NCBI RefSeq assembly: GCF_008629675.1
Contig: NZ_VWOX01000003.1
Span: 434,001 to 498,000, forward strand
Length of the DNA stretch: 64,000 nucleotides
Direction of reading: 5' to 3'
Origin: Roseiconus nitratireducens
Lineage (GTDB): Bacteria > Planctomycetota > Planctomycetia > Pirellulales > Pirellulaceae
The notes beneath the pieces were generated by a model. It saw only the letters and a program-made list of their open reading frames with translations. It searched no databases and was not told the DNA's origin. Positions 19,321 to 26,517 of the stretch are shown here, in pieces (the stretch's first letter is position 1; each line of letters begins with the position of its first letter). The position numbers and the translations under genes are program-made.

Positions 19321-19346
19321 CGGCCGTGTCACTGAGCGGCCGTTTT
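19321..19346 (+). terminator. Terminator-like hairpin after the HscC operon
   Basis: The 16-bp sequence GTCACTGAGCGGCCGT is present twice in tandem (19312-19327, 19328-19343). Because CGGCCG is self-complementary, the duplication makes a 6-bp GC stem (19321-19326 with 19337-19342) with a 10-nt loop, followed by TTTT. The first copy also contains the TGA stop of the J-like gene. Confidence 0.45.
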
Positions 19347-19485
19347 GGCAGGCGTCGTTCTCCCTCCCGCGAGTTCAAAATGGCAAGTACCATTTCGATT
19401 CAAAGAGAAACGCCGCACGCCTGACCGTCAGGCGGTAACCAAAATCGCGGTTTCGGCTATAAGAGAAAACGTGTTTTCACGACAG

Positions 19486-19509
19486 TCGGGGCGACACGAT
19501 TTGAACGTG
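19486..19509. repeat. attL: left copy of the 24-bp att core
   Basis: Begins TCGGGGCGACACGATTTG and is identical over 24 bp to 34367-34390; the bases on both sides differ. It is the leftover 3' end of the tRNA-Pro gene (acceptor stem plus T arm) displaced by integration. Confidence 0.88.
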
Positions 19510-19569
19510 GTCTGGCGATCCTCAATTTTGCCGTTTTCACCGTGTTTTACGGCACTTTCCCAATCGGGC

Positions 19570-19622
19570 TTGATACCCTAATGTTTTTCTTTGGGGCCAA
19601 AAAGTATCAAACAAGGTATCAA
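19570..19622. repeat. Left arm-type sites of the recombinase
   Basis: TTGATACC (19570-19577) faces AGTATCAA (19603-19610) and GGTATCAA (19615-19622). The pair is spaced 12 bp apart, exactly as at the right end. They sit just upstream of the integrase ATG (19627), so binding could also repress integrase expression. Confidence 0.55.
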
Positions 19623-19626
19623 GCCG

Positions 19627-21045
19627 ATGAACGCCAGCCGGTACAGAATGACGTGGATGAATCGACGTTGGCGGAAGAAGTACAAGGGGCAGATGAAGTA
19701 CTTCGGCCTTCTCGATGGCGAGACCAAGACCAGCAGCTATCAACGTTGCTGGAGAGAGTGCCAGCGATGGATGCGAGACGTTGACGCTTCGCAGGCGGGG
19801 TCGGAACAAGATGCAGCCCGGCAGCAGTGGGCACCGATCCTTAACGCGGTGCGCGAGGCGCAGCAGCGCACGATCGATCTCCATGGAGACACCGAAGAAA
19901 CTCGCGCCATCTGGCAGGATCTGGAGAGCACTTTTGTCGCGAAGCTAATTCGGCCCGCGATCAGCCAGGGGCAAGGCATCGCTGGCGATGATGCGATCAC
20001 CTCATTGATTGACGACCGGCTGAAGCAGCTGCAGGGGCTTCACTGGCAGCCTCCAGCGACCGGCAGCGGCAATCTGGTCACGCCACCGAAGCAGGCCTCA
20101 GGAACGCCGCCATGGGAGCAGGAAGAAGAGATCAGCGGCATTCATCAGTTGATCGAAAAGTTCCTGACCAGCGTCAAAGTCAAACGCTCAGAGCGGCGGG
20201 CTGCGAATCTGAAGCAGGGCATTGATGAATACCTGAAGACTCTTCCGTCAGATGTCAGCATCGATGGATTCTTCAGCAGCGATGCGATGCGAAGCTATCG
20301 CGATGCGATCGAAGCCAGGGAATTGTCAGCGAGTCGAAAGCGTGACTTGGTCGCACCGATTGCCCAGTTCGCTCGATGGGCCCATGAAGGCGAGTTGATT
20401 GACGTCCTGCCCCGCATCGTGTCAGCTGAGAAGATGAAAGTTTCCGTATCGACAGATCGAAGAGCGAACCCGTATGCCGATGGCGAATTGCGAAAGCTTC
20501 TGAAGGCCTCATCTGGCAGGTCACGTCTGTATCTGCTGCTAGCTTTGAACTGCGGGTTTACTCAGAAGGATATCAGCGATTTGAAGTCCCCAGAGGTCGA
20601 CTTGAAGAAAGGGCAGATCACGCGGAAACGATCGAAGACCGGAGATCACGGTAACGTGCCGACCGTCACTTGGCGCCTCTGGCCTGAGACGTTGGCGCTG
20701 CTGAAGGAGCATGTGTCAGGCGGGGATCGAGTGCTAGTCAATGAAGCTGGCAGGCCGCTTGTGCAGGAGAAAGACGGGAAACGCACTGCGGACGCCGTGA
20801 AGAAGGCGATGGATCGGCTACGGACGGACACGAAGCGAAAAGATCCAATCACATTCAAACGCTTTCGGCCGACAGCGGCTACTAAGCTCCATGAGGGGCC
20901 GCACGCCAAGTTCACGCAGTATTTTTTGGATCAGTCCCCGAAGAGCGTGGCTGACCAGTTTTACGTCCAACCGAATCAGCGGCAGTTCAATGAAGCGGTC
21001 AGCTGGCTTCGCACCGCCCTGAAGATTGACCAGCTCGGAGAGTGA
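19627..21045 (+). CDS. int: Tyrosine recombinase / integrase, catalytic residues divergent
   Basis: 472 residues from the ATG at 19627 (a TTG 36 nt upstream would include the arm sites). The N-terminal ~150 residues are charged and helical, a core-binding SAM-like domain follows (IHQLIEKFLTSVKVKRSERRAAN onward in function, about 165-280), and the C-terminal catalytic domain spans about 285-460. KTGDHGNVP, FKRFRPTAAT (Arg II), SPKSVADQFYV with the nucleophilic Tyr are visible. The usual first Arg (GLRxxE) is replaced by CGFTQKDISDL, and the LGH histidine by LDQ. This pattern recalls integrases common in planctomycete genomes. It lies directly beside attL, as expected for the gene that inserted the element in tRNA-Pro. 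Confidence 0.85.
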   Translation: MNASRYRMTWMNRRWRKKYKGQMKYFGLLDGETKTSSYQRCWRECQRWMRDVDASQAGSEQDAARQQWAPILNAVREAQQRTIDLHGDTEETRAIWQDLESTFVAKLIRPAISQGQGIAGDDAITSLIDDRLKQLQGLHWQPPATGSGNLVTPPKQASGTPPWEQEEEISGIHQLIEKFLTSVKVKRSERRAANLKQGIDEYLKTLPSDVSIDGFFSSDAMRSYRDAIEARELSASRKRDLVAPIAQFARWAHEGELIDVLPRIVSAEKMKVSVSTDRRANPYADGELRKLLKASSGRSRLYLLLALNCGFTQKDISDLKSPEVDLKKGQITRKRSKTGDHGNVPTVTWRLWPETLALLKEHVSGGDRVLVNEAGRPLVQEKDGKRTADAVKKAMDRLRTDTKRKDPITFKRFRPTAATKLHEGPHAKFTQYFLDQSPKSVADQFYVQPNQRQFNEAVSWLRTALKIDQLGE

Positions 21046-21168
21046 TAGCCCTCCCTGACCCCCGCACCGATCACCCCATCTCATCCGTCGCCGCCGGACG
21101 TCACAGGGGGGAGGTGGCCGGCGGGGGGAGCATTCGGTCAGATCACTACCAACCCCCTCCTCTGGGGC

Positions 21169-21443
21169 AAGTGTCAAAGTGTCAAAGTTGCTTTGACACT
21201 TGCTTTGACACTTCGGAAATCGCTTTTACCCCGTAAAAACCCACACATATATATGTGTCTGTAGTAAGTGTCATGGTGTCATAGGGGGTACCCCCTCCCA
21301 ATTTTTCTTTTGCTAGCACTAGTGAAAAAGTGTGTTGGGGGGGGTACCCGTTGACACTTTGACACTTGTGATTTGACCCCGGAATTTACGGGGTTTTTGA
21401 GCGCACAAGTGTCAAAATCGAGGTTTGACACTTCGTTGACACT
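21169..21443. repeat. Iteron cluster, presumed replication origin of the element
   Basis: The 9-mer AAGTGTCAA (or its complement TTGACACTT) occurs perfectly eight times: 21169, 21177 (plus); 21193, 21205 (minus); 21351, 21359 (minus); 21407 (plus); 21425 (minus). Degenerate copies lie at 21266, 21275 and 21436. Between the clusters are a perfect 16-bp AT-rich palindrome (ACACATATATATGTGT, 21243-21258), GGGGTACCCC palindromes and an inverted CCCCGTAAA pair (near 21229 and 21385). It occupies the 406-bp gap between the integrase and the primase gene; nothing in it codes. Iterons beside a primase gene are the usual origin layout in P4- and SaPI-like satellites. Confidence 0.75.
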
Positions 21444-21451
21444 GACACCGA

Positions 21452-23971
21452 TCAGATACGGGTGTAGCCGAATGTCTTCCGCCCGGGGATCTGAACCCGC
21501 TCGACGTAACCAGCTTCGATCAATTCGTTGATGATCTCGTTTCGCTGGCGAGCATCCCGCAGGAACTGCGTCTTTCGGGACAGGTCCCGCTGGGTGATCA
21601 CTTCTGGATGAAAAGGAATCTGGCGAAGCACCCTCTTCTTAAGTGCGTCGTGTTCGCCGTCTGCGACCTCTCCACAAAGCAGACCGATGAAACGCCGGGT
21701 CAAGTAGTTCGCCGTCGCAATCGCCCGGTCTGCATCTCTCAGCTCGATCTCCACTCGCTGAGTGGGCAGCGAACGCGAACAAGAAAACAGCAGTGCTAGC
21801 TTCGCAGTCTTCTCCGAAGCGCGGTTCCAGATGGCTCTCGCCGTCTCGTTCTCTTCAGTCTTGTTTCTCCTCCTGATCGCAAGGAAGTGATCATCGAGTC
21901 GCTTGGCCGCACTGTCTGATCTGGGGATCGTCCGGACGTTCATTCCGGGTGTATTGGCGATGTTTCCGGATCGATTGCTGAAATTGAACTCCCATTCTGT
22001 TAGCCATTTTGCGACCTGAGGCGGCATCGATGACTTCGTTGGCGTGACTTCTTTTGCATTCGGGTGTTCCTGCAGCAAAAGGAACCGTCCAATCAATCCG
22101 TTCTCGATTTGCTCTCGGGTGATATTATTCGTGACCTGCTTTGGCGTTGAAAAACCCATAAGCGTCAACTGAGGTCGGTTGATCACGATTAAACCTTGCG
22201 CATTGCGATAGGCAACCCATCTCTCCGTGTTGCCACGTCCAAACGCTTCCCTGAAGACTTTCGACAACCCCATGATGTGAGGCATGCGAAAATTATTGAT
22301 ATCGCGGAGGAGGTCTCCGGCTTCATCGAGCATGATCGAGGTGGTGCCGCACTCAGCTAGTGCGCCGAACACTGCCTGTTTTGAGCTGATGTCACCGAGC
22401 GGTAGCCTGCTCTCGGAGAACCCCAGTTCTTCGACGACGTCATCCACTGCGTCCTGAGGGGCCTGCTTGCCGCAACCGGTAAAACCGATGCCCAAGACGT
22501 AGAGATTTGGGCACGTGGACTTCGGGGAGTCATCGACGACTCGCTGCGCCAGGATCATCGACATGATTCCTAGGGATCCACAGAGCGCGATCTCCGGGTG
22601 CTCTTCATCCATCTTCGAGTCAATGATGTGACGGGTCATCGACTCAATGAAGCCGCCATCTTTCCACAGGTGGTCAGGCAGTTGGCCTTCGACTTTTACA
22701 GGTTCGTCGCCGGGTTCGTAGATGGTGAATTCAGTATCGAACTTGGCCTGTTCCTCTTCGATGGTCTTCTCATCTACCTGAAGGCGGCTGACACAGAACT
22801 CTCTGGCCTTTGCTATGTCGCCGGCGAAGTTCACTTTTGTGAACAACCACACATCAGATAGATCAGAGACCGTCATGGGTTTCGGCGGCTTGTCTTTCGG
22901 CGGTGTCCCATTTCGCTTGCTACTGCAGACCGTCGAATTGATCTCTTTCGCATCGAGTGGCGGATCAAAAATCAGGCTGTTCCATCGGAGCATGATTGCT
23001 TCGACTTCCTGGATTGACAGATGACTGCCACAGTCGTTGATCATCGCATGCAGATGACCAGAGACACCGAACAGGACGTTATTCCTGCCTCCTTCGAGAA
23101 CAATCTCCTTTGAAGCGACCTTGCTGCAGTACAGTTCTGCCCGTTCCCGAAGAGACAAACCGCCTTGAAACGCCAAGAACTGCCCCTCCAAGCGTGACCT
23201 CATGATGTTGTGACCGAACATGTAGCGTTCGATTGGATCGATGAACTCTTTCCAGTCGATCGCATCAATCGGTTCGTAATCGGCAGCGTCGAAACCGGAG
23301 AGGTTGCCGCCATCGGCCACGACCACCTCCGATGCCGGAAGAGCAACAGTGACGCGGCTATCGTCATCGTCGTTCATCAAGTAATCCTGACAGATCCAAT
23401 CGATGACCGGCTGACCTTCCATCGCGCTCTTGATCTCCGTGAAGCCCTCATAGACTTCGCCAGTTGTCGCCCAGAATCGATTGGAATCGTAGACCTCGAT
23501 TTGCTGCTTCTGGTCTCCAATTTTGAAGACGCATCTTGCGCCGTCGGGCTTCTTTCCACGCAATAGAAACTTGATCCCCCGCCCTGATGGCGAGGTCTCC
23601 CCATACGCGCACGATCCGAGATCCAGCACGATTGGCTTCGCCCATTCACGCAACTGCCCGTCATCGTCGAGGCAGTTATCCAAGTCGACGCCCACATACG
23701 GGTCATCGGCCTGGATGACGAAGGCGATCTTCCGCCCTGACTTCACGACTTCTTCATAGGTGTGGAACGTCTCGGGCTTGTTCGTCTTCGCCCAATTGCC
23801 ATCCGTGTACATCGGGATCTTCTGCCCATCAACGTAGTCCCACGTCAGCCACTGCCGGCGCTGCCGGAGTTCTTCAGGGATCTTTGTTGATGGTGCGGGG
23901 ATGTCATTGGGCGATGCGATGCCCAGCAGGTGAAAATTGACGTTGCCGAAAGTAGATAGGTTTGTAATCAT
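21452..23971 (-). CDS. Primase-polymerase / helicase-like replication protein
   Basis: 839 residues. The N-terminal ~190 residues look like an archaeo-eukaryotic-type primase-polymerase: YVGVDLDNCLD supplies the D-x-D metal site and SPSGRGIKFLLRG the second conserved block. A middle region (about 200-430) is linker plus helical primase C-terminal-like sequence. An ATPase domain follows, with GIGFTGCGKQAP as a Walker A variant (Gln after the Lys), TSIMLDEAGDLL as Walker B and a LMGFSTPKQVTNN sensor-like stretch, as in DUF3987-type proteins. The last ~80 residues suggest a winged helix (RDLSRKTQFLRDARQRNEIINEL). Its 3' end abuts the iteron cluster, so it is probably the initiator/primase for that origin. 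It is the last gene of the leftward operon. Confidence 0.82.
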   Translation of the reverse strand: MITNLSTFGNVNFHLLGIASPNDIPAPSTKIPEELRQRRQWLTWDYVDGQKIPMYTDGNWAKTNKPETFHTYEEVVKSGRKIAFVIQADDPYVGVDLDNCLDDDGQLREWAKPIVLDLGSCAYGETSPSGRGIKFLLRGKKPDGARCVFKIGDQKQQIEVYDSNRFWATTGEVYEGFTEIKSAMEGQPVIDWICQDYLMNDDDDSRVTVALPASEVVVADGGNLSGFDAADYEPIDAIDWKEFIDPIERYMFGHNIMRSRLEGQFLAFQGGLSLRERAELYCSKVASKEIVLEGGRNNVLFGVSGHLHAMINDCGSHLSIQEVEAIMLRWNSLIFDPPLDAKEINSTVCSSKRNGTPPKDKPPKPMTVSDLSDVWLFTKVNFAGDIAKAREFCVSRLQVDEKTIEEEQAKFDTEFTIYEPGDEPVKVEGQLPDHLWKDGGFIESMTRHIIDSKMDEEHPEIALCGSLGIMSMILAQRVVDDSPKSTCPNLYVLGIGFTGCGKQAPQDAVDDVVEELGFSESRLPLGDISSKQAVFGALAECGTTSIMLDEAGDLLRDINNFRMPHIMGLSKVFREAFGRGNTERWVAYRNAQGLIVINRPQLTLMGFSTPKQVTNNITREQIENGLIGRFLLLQEHPNAKEVTPTKSSMPPQVAKWLTEWEFNFSNRSGNIANTPGMNVRTIPRSDSAAKRLDDHFLAIRRRNKTEENETARAIWNRASEKTAKLALLFSCSRSLPTQRVEIELRDADRAIATANYLTRRFIGLLCGEVADGEHDALKKRVLRQIPFHPEVITQRDLSRKTQFLRDARQRNEIINELIEAGYVERVQIPGRKTFGYTRI

Positions 23972-24033
23972 GGTTCTTCCGTGATTGAGTTAGAACCGTC
24001 GTCGGCACCCTCGGCCGGCGGCGGTTTTTTCAT
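23968..24033 (-). CDS. Possible 21-residue leader peptide coupled to the primase
   Basis: An ATG at 24033 opens a 21-codon frame, proline-rich then acidic (MKKPPPAEGADD...), whose TGA overlaps the primase ATG (ATGA). It begins 2 nt after the stop of the upstream gene. The exact fit into a chain of overlapping genes is the only evidence; a G+C-rich inverted repeat also lies within it, so the stretch could instead be regulatory RNA. Confidence 0.35.
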   Translation of the reverse strand: MKKPPPAEGADDGSNSITEEP

Positions 24034-24035
24034 GG

Positions 24036-24332
24036 TTAGTTAAAAGTGATCTCCGTGCTGACGCCTGTCAGCCGGTCAAGAATCGCCGGCAGATCCGGCA
24101 GCAGATTTGCGAACGTTCGAAGCGCGTCTTCTTCCTCAGCCGAAAGTGGCTCGGCCTCAAACATCTCCACAGCTTCCTGATGCCCGATGAGTGCCTCGCT
24201 GATCAGGGCAGTGAGGTCCATCCCCATCGCGGCGCGAAGATGAGAGGCCAGCCAGACCAGATCGGCCTCCAAATCCAACGCGCGGCACATCGGGCACTGC
24301 GTCTCTGCAGTGCATGCGGCACAGTCACTCAT
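24036..24332 (-). CDS. Small cysteine-cluster protein of the early operon
   Basis: 98 residues from the ATG at 24332, chosen over a longer frame because it overlaps the previous gene's stop by 8 nt. The N-terminus MSDCAACTAETQCPMCRAL carries four cysteines in two CxxC pairs, likely binding zinc; the rest is acidic and helical (DALRTFANLLPDLPAILDRL). I do not recognise a family. Small zinc-binding proteins in phage early operons often regulate transcription or bind host proteins. Confidence 0.6.
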   Translation of the reverse strand: MSDCAACTAETQCPMCRALDLEADLVWLASHLRAAMGMDLTALISEALIGHQEAVEMFEAEPLSAEEEDALRTFANLLPDLPAILDRLTGVSTEITFN

Positions 24333-24546
24333 GATCGCAGCCCTCCGTGTGATGTCCGCATGTCGGGCACCATTGGGCGCCGGTGGCTTCGCATATCGAG
24401 TCATATGCTGCAGCCAGATGACCGGCAGCGCTGTCAAACTCTGCCGCCGGTGCGTATCGACGCAGGACGTCCACAAAGGCGACGATGCCCCGAACGTCGT
24501 CGACGAACTCGGCTGTGGCTGGAATAGATACTTGGGTGTCGATCAT
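24325..24546 (-). CDS. Small protein with C-terminal zinc-binding motif
   Basis: 73 residues. The C-terminus, WCPTCGHHTEGCDHE, offers three Cys and three His as possible zinc ligands; the preceding part is helical and alanine-rich. The start overlaps the stop of the upstream gene (ATGA) and its end overlaps the next start by 8 nt. Function unknown. Confidence 0.6.
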   Translation of the reverse strand: MIDTQVSIPATAEFVDDVRGIVAFVDVLRRYAPAAEFDSAAGHLAAAYDSICEATGAQWCPTCGHHTEGCDHE

Positions 24547-24746
24547 TGTTGAATCCTTTTGATAAAAGCTGAACTGAACTGAAAACCCTGCAGGGCCATT
24601 TGGTGCCTGAATACCTCGTCTCTGACTGCCCGCTCTTCAATGAGCGCGGAAGCGTAGATCAGTGATTCCTTCACCGCGTCAGCCCGTCCCTGTTGAATCA
24701 GCACAGCGAGGGCAATGCCGGTATAAAAATCCATGACGTTTTCCAT
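24543..24746 (-). CDS. First small gene of the leftward early operon
   Basis: 67 residues, mostly helical (GIALAVLIQQGRADAVKESLIYASALIEERAVRD is two helices with a short turn, quoted here only as a region: residues about 10-45). No known family. It heads the chain of overlapping genes that ends with the primase, which suggests one transcript starting from the 557-bp divergent region to its right. Confidence 0.55.
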   Translation of the reverse strand: MENVMDFYTGIALAVLIQQGRADAVKESLIYASALIEERAVRDEVFRHQMALQGFQFSSAFIKRIQQ

Positions 24747-24749
24747 TGG

Positions 24750-24998
24750 TCATTTTTCTCATTGCCTTTCCGAATGCTGCAGGCGGGCATGCCAGCAGGG
24801 TTGTGATAGCGCAGATGCGCACGGGTCCCGCAGCGGGCAGCATTGAGGCTGAGAGGGGCGTAAGAAAATCGCTGAGAAGCAGCTTGACGGAGGCAGCAAC
24901 GCCTGACAGAATCATGGGCGTTGGGTTCTTCTGTCTTCGAAATTCTCTGAGACCCAATCAGCCTCGCAGCGATTTCGCCGCTGCGAGGCTCTTTTTTT
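24750..24998 (+). ncRNA. Candidate structured small RNA in the divergent early region
   Basis: The gap between the divergent operons (24747-25303, 557 bp) contains successive hairpins read on the plus strand: GCGCA-GA-TGCGC (24809-24820), CCCG-CAG-CGGG (24827-24837), a TTGGGT...ACCCAA pair around 24921-24957, and a strong terminator at 24960-24998. No coding frame fits. The 5' end is a guess. A terminator with nothing coding before it suggests a short RNA gene or attenuated leader; immunity control of the P4 type is one possible role, by analogy only. Confidence 0.4.
24960..24998 (+). terminator. Strong intrinsic terminator
   Basis: A perfect 12-bp stem, AGCCTCGCAGCG (24960-24971) with CGCTGCGAGGCT (24979-24990), has a 7-nt loop and is followed one base later by seven T (24992-24998). 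The T run exists only on the plus strand. Confidence 0.85.
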
Positions 24999-25160
24999 GG
25001 CATGTTGGCCCCTGCGTAATCAATACATGTTCCGATCTCAGGGGCATTTTGGCACCCCTCTGGCGTCGCAACTCCTTACCGGGCAACGACTTGCGCCGCC
25101 AGGAATTCTTCCATTTTTTGGCGAAAAACCTGTCAGGATCAGGCCGAATCTTACGGATTA

Positions 25161-25182
25161 TTTTCTATAAGCTTCTAGAAAA
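25161..25182. promoter_or_regulatory. Inverted repeat, possible operator
   Basis: TTTTCTA (25161-25167) and TAGAAAA (25176-25182) form 7-bp arms around an 8-bp spacer in the AT-richer part of the divergent region. A TCTAGAA half-site recurs near 25200. Could bind a repressor controlling the rightward operon. Confidence 0.3.
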
Positions 25183-25303
25183 CCTACTGCCCTGGAAGTC
25201 TCTAGAATCTGCTGAAAAAGGGTCAGCTTCCGTATCCCAATCGGGTCAGTGGTACTTAGACTACGCCTGTCAAATTATCCCATCGATGAAAGGAGTCATC
25301 GAA

Positions 25304-25627
25304 ATGAATAAGAAAGAAACCCTGCTGCGTGCCGCCACTGATATCATCCGATCCGTAGCTGAAATCGAGCTGAATATTGGTGATCTCAGATATCTATATG
25401 ATAGCGAACTATCAGACGTTCACGATGCGATCAAGAAGGCCGGCAGCAAGCAACTAGACGACGCATGCCGGGCTGAGTGGACGCTTCGAAATACGGTGTT
25501 TAATGGCTGGTTGTATCGAGTCCATCAGCTATCAGATTCGCAAGTGAAGCAGCTCGAAAACGATAATGAGAAGTATCGCAGCTGGCGTGCTGCCTGGGAA
25601 AAAGAGCGGATGCAAAACCTGAAGTGA
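25304..25627 (+). CDS. Small helical protein, first gene of the rightward operon
   Basis: 107 residues from the ATG at 25304, preceded by AAAGGAG; the open frame runs much further upstream but without a ribosome binding site. The sequence is charged and helical with coiled-coil character (VKQLENDNEKYRSWRAAWEK). No family recognised. Codons and base composition are more AT-rich than the chromosomal flanks. Confidence 0.65.
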   Translation: MNKKETLLRAATDIIRSVAEIELNIGDLRYLYDSELSDVHDAIKKAGSKQLDDACRAEWTLRNTVFNGWLYRVHQLSDSQVKQLENDNEKYRSWRAAWEKERMQNLK

Positions 25628-25652
25628 TCTCAATAGCCATGGAGGGCTAAAC

Positions 25653-25874
25653 ATGAATGAGGTCATCATTAGGTCGCTCAGATGCCCATGGTGTGGAGAC
25701 GCAAAGATGGGCTCCAGGATCGAGATCAGCCGACTCTCTTCCGGGTCGATTAGGTGGCGCCTGCATCGTTGCTTGGCTTGCGGCAGTAAATACCGCACGG
25801 AGGAGCGTGTCTGCCTGGAGCAGCCAGATCATTATTATTGTGATAATGACGCTAGCAGTTCACGGGTGGACTGA
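25653..25874 (+). CDS. Zinc-ribbon protein, possible phage transcription regulator
   Basis: 73 residues, ATG preceded by GGAGGG. LRCPWCG (about residues 9-15) and HRCLACGSKYRTEERV (about 39-54) form a CxxC...CxxC zinc ribbon like that of Ogr/Delta-type late-gene activators or transcription elongation ribbons. Placed directly before the capsid operon, it is a reasonable candidate for late-gene activator; that is inference from context. Confidence 0.65.
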   Translation: MNEVIIRSLRCPWCGDAKMGSRIEISRLSSGSIRWRLHRCLACGSKYRTEERVCLEQPDHYYCDNDASSSRVD

Positions 25875-25884
25875 TAGCACTTCA

Positions 25885-25915
25885 TTGATATGAGATTCTA
25901 GGTTTTACGTTATAT
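25885..25915 (+). promoter_or_regulatory. Possible promoter for the capsid operon
   Basis: TTGATA (25885-25890) and TTATAT (25910-25915), separated by 19 bp, lie in the 67-bp gap before the scaffold-like gene. The spacer is long for a sigma-70 promoter, so an activator may be needed. Confidence 0.3.
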
Positions 25916-25941
25916 GTTCTTCCTTGTCGGAGGAAAAACAT

Positions 25942-26517
25942 ATGACGACAACTGAAAAATCTATCGAACAGCTTGCAGCGGAATATCGCGCGGCTGTCGC
26001 CCGGGCGGAAGCAGCTGAGGCGGAGCTTGAAAAGCTGCCCGGGCTGCAGGCCGAGATCGAGAAAACCTCGGATCAATGGCATGAAGTCACTGCCCGCTTG
26101 GAAGAAAGGCTCGGCGAGCTGAACGCAGAGCGTGACCGCATCCGCCGCGACGCCGATCAGGCCAGTCAGACTGAAAAACAGCTTCGCTATGCCCTGCCCA
26201 TGCCGCCGGATGTAGAGGCGCAGATCGCGGAAGCGTCATCGGCCATCAATGGACTACGGGCAGAGATCAAAACATCTCATGGCGCCCACCAGACGCAGCG
26301 TCGCGCCTTCCGCCTGCTGGAGGAAGAGATCGGCCGAGAGGATCGACGTCCCCGGCCGGATGATCAGAAAACGCTGGCGGAGGCCTATGCAACCCTCCAC
26401 GAATCAAGCGAACGCTTGGAGCGTTTAAAGGCGGAGCTACAGAAACAAGAGGAGCTGATCGAGACGCTCCGCAACGAAAACGCTAAGCACTTTTTAGATT
26501 TCAAGGATGAAGAATAA
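25942..26517 (+). CDS. Coiled-coil protein, probable capsid scaffold
   Basis: 191 residues from the ATG at 25942, which follows CGGAGGAAAAA; a start 18 nt earlier is possible. Almost the whole chain is heptad-rich and charged (AEAAEAELEKLPGLQAEIEK; SSERLERLKAELQKQEELIE). It overlaps the capsid gene by one base (TAATG). A coiled-coil protein immediately before the major capsid gene is where phages place the scaffold, so that role is inferred; there is no sequence motif to prove it. Confidence 0.65.
   Translation: MTTTEKSIEQLAAEYRAAVARAEAAEAELEKLPGLQAEIEKTSDQWHEVTARLEERLGELNAERDRIRRDADQASQTEKQLRYALPMPPDVEAQIAEASSAINGLRAEIKTSHGAHQTQRRAFRLLEEEIGREDRRPRPDDQKTLAEAYATLHESSERLERLKAELQKQEELIETLRNENAKHFLDFKDEE

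Noticed and set aside
21169..21443. Possible CRISPR array
   Set aside because: The repeats are 9 bp, in both orientations and irregularly spaced; there are no uniform spacers and no cas genes. They fit iterons.
24746..25303. Extension of the 107-residue protein upstream to 24746
   Set aside because: The longer frame runs through a terminator hairpin and lacks a ribosome binding site, whereas AAAGGAG precedes the ATG at 25304.
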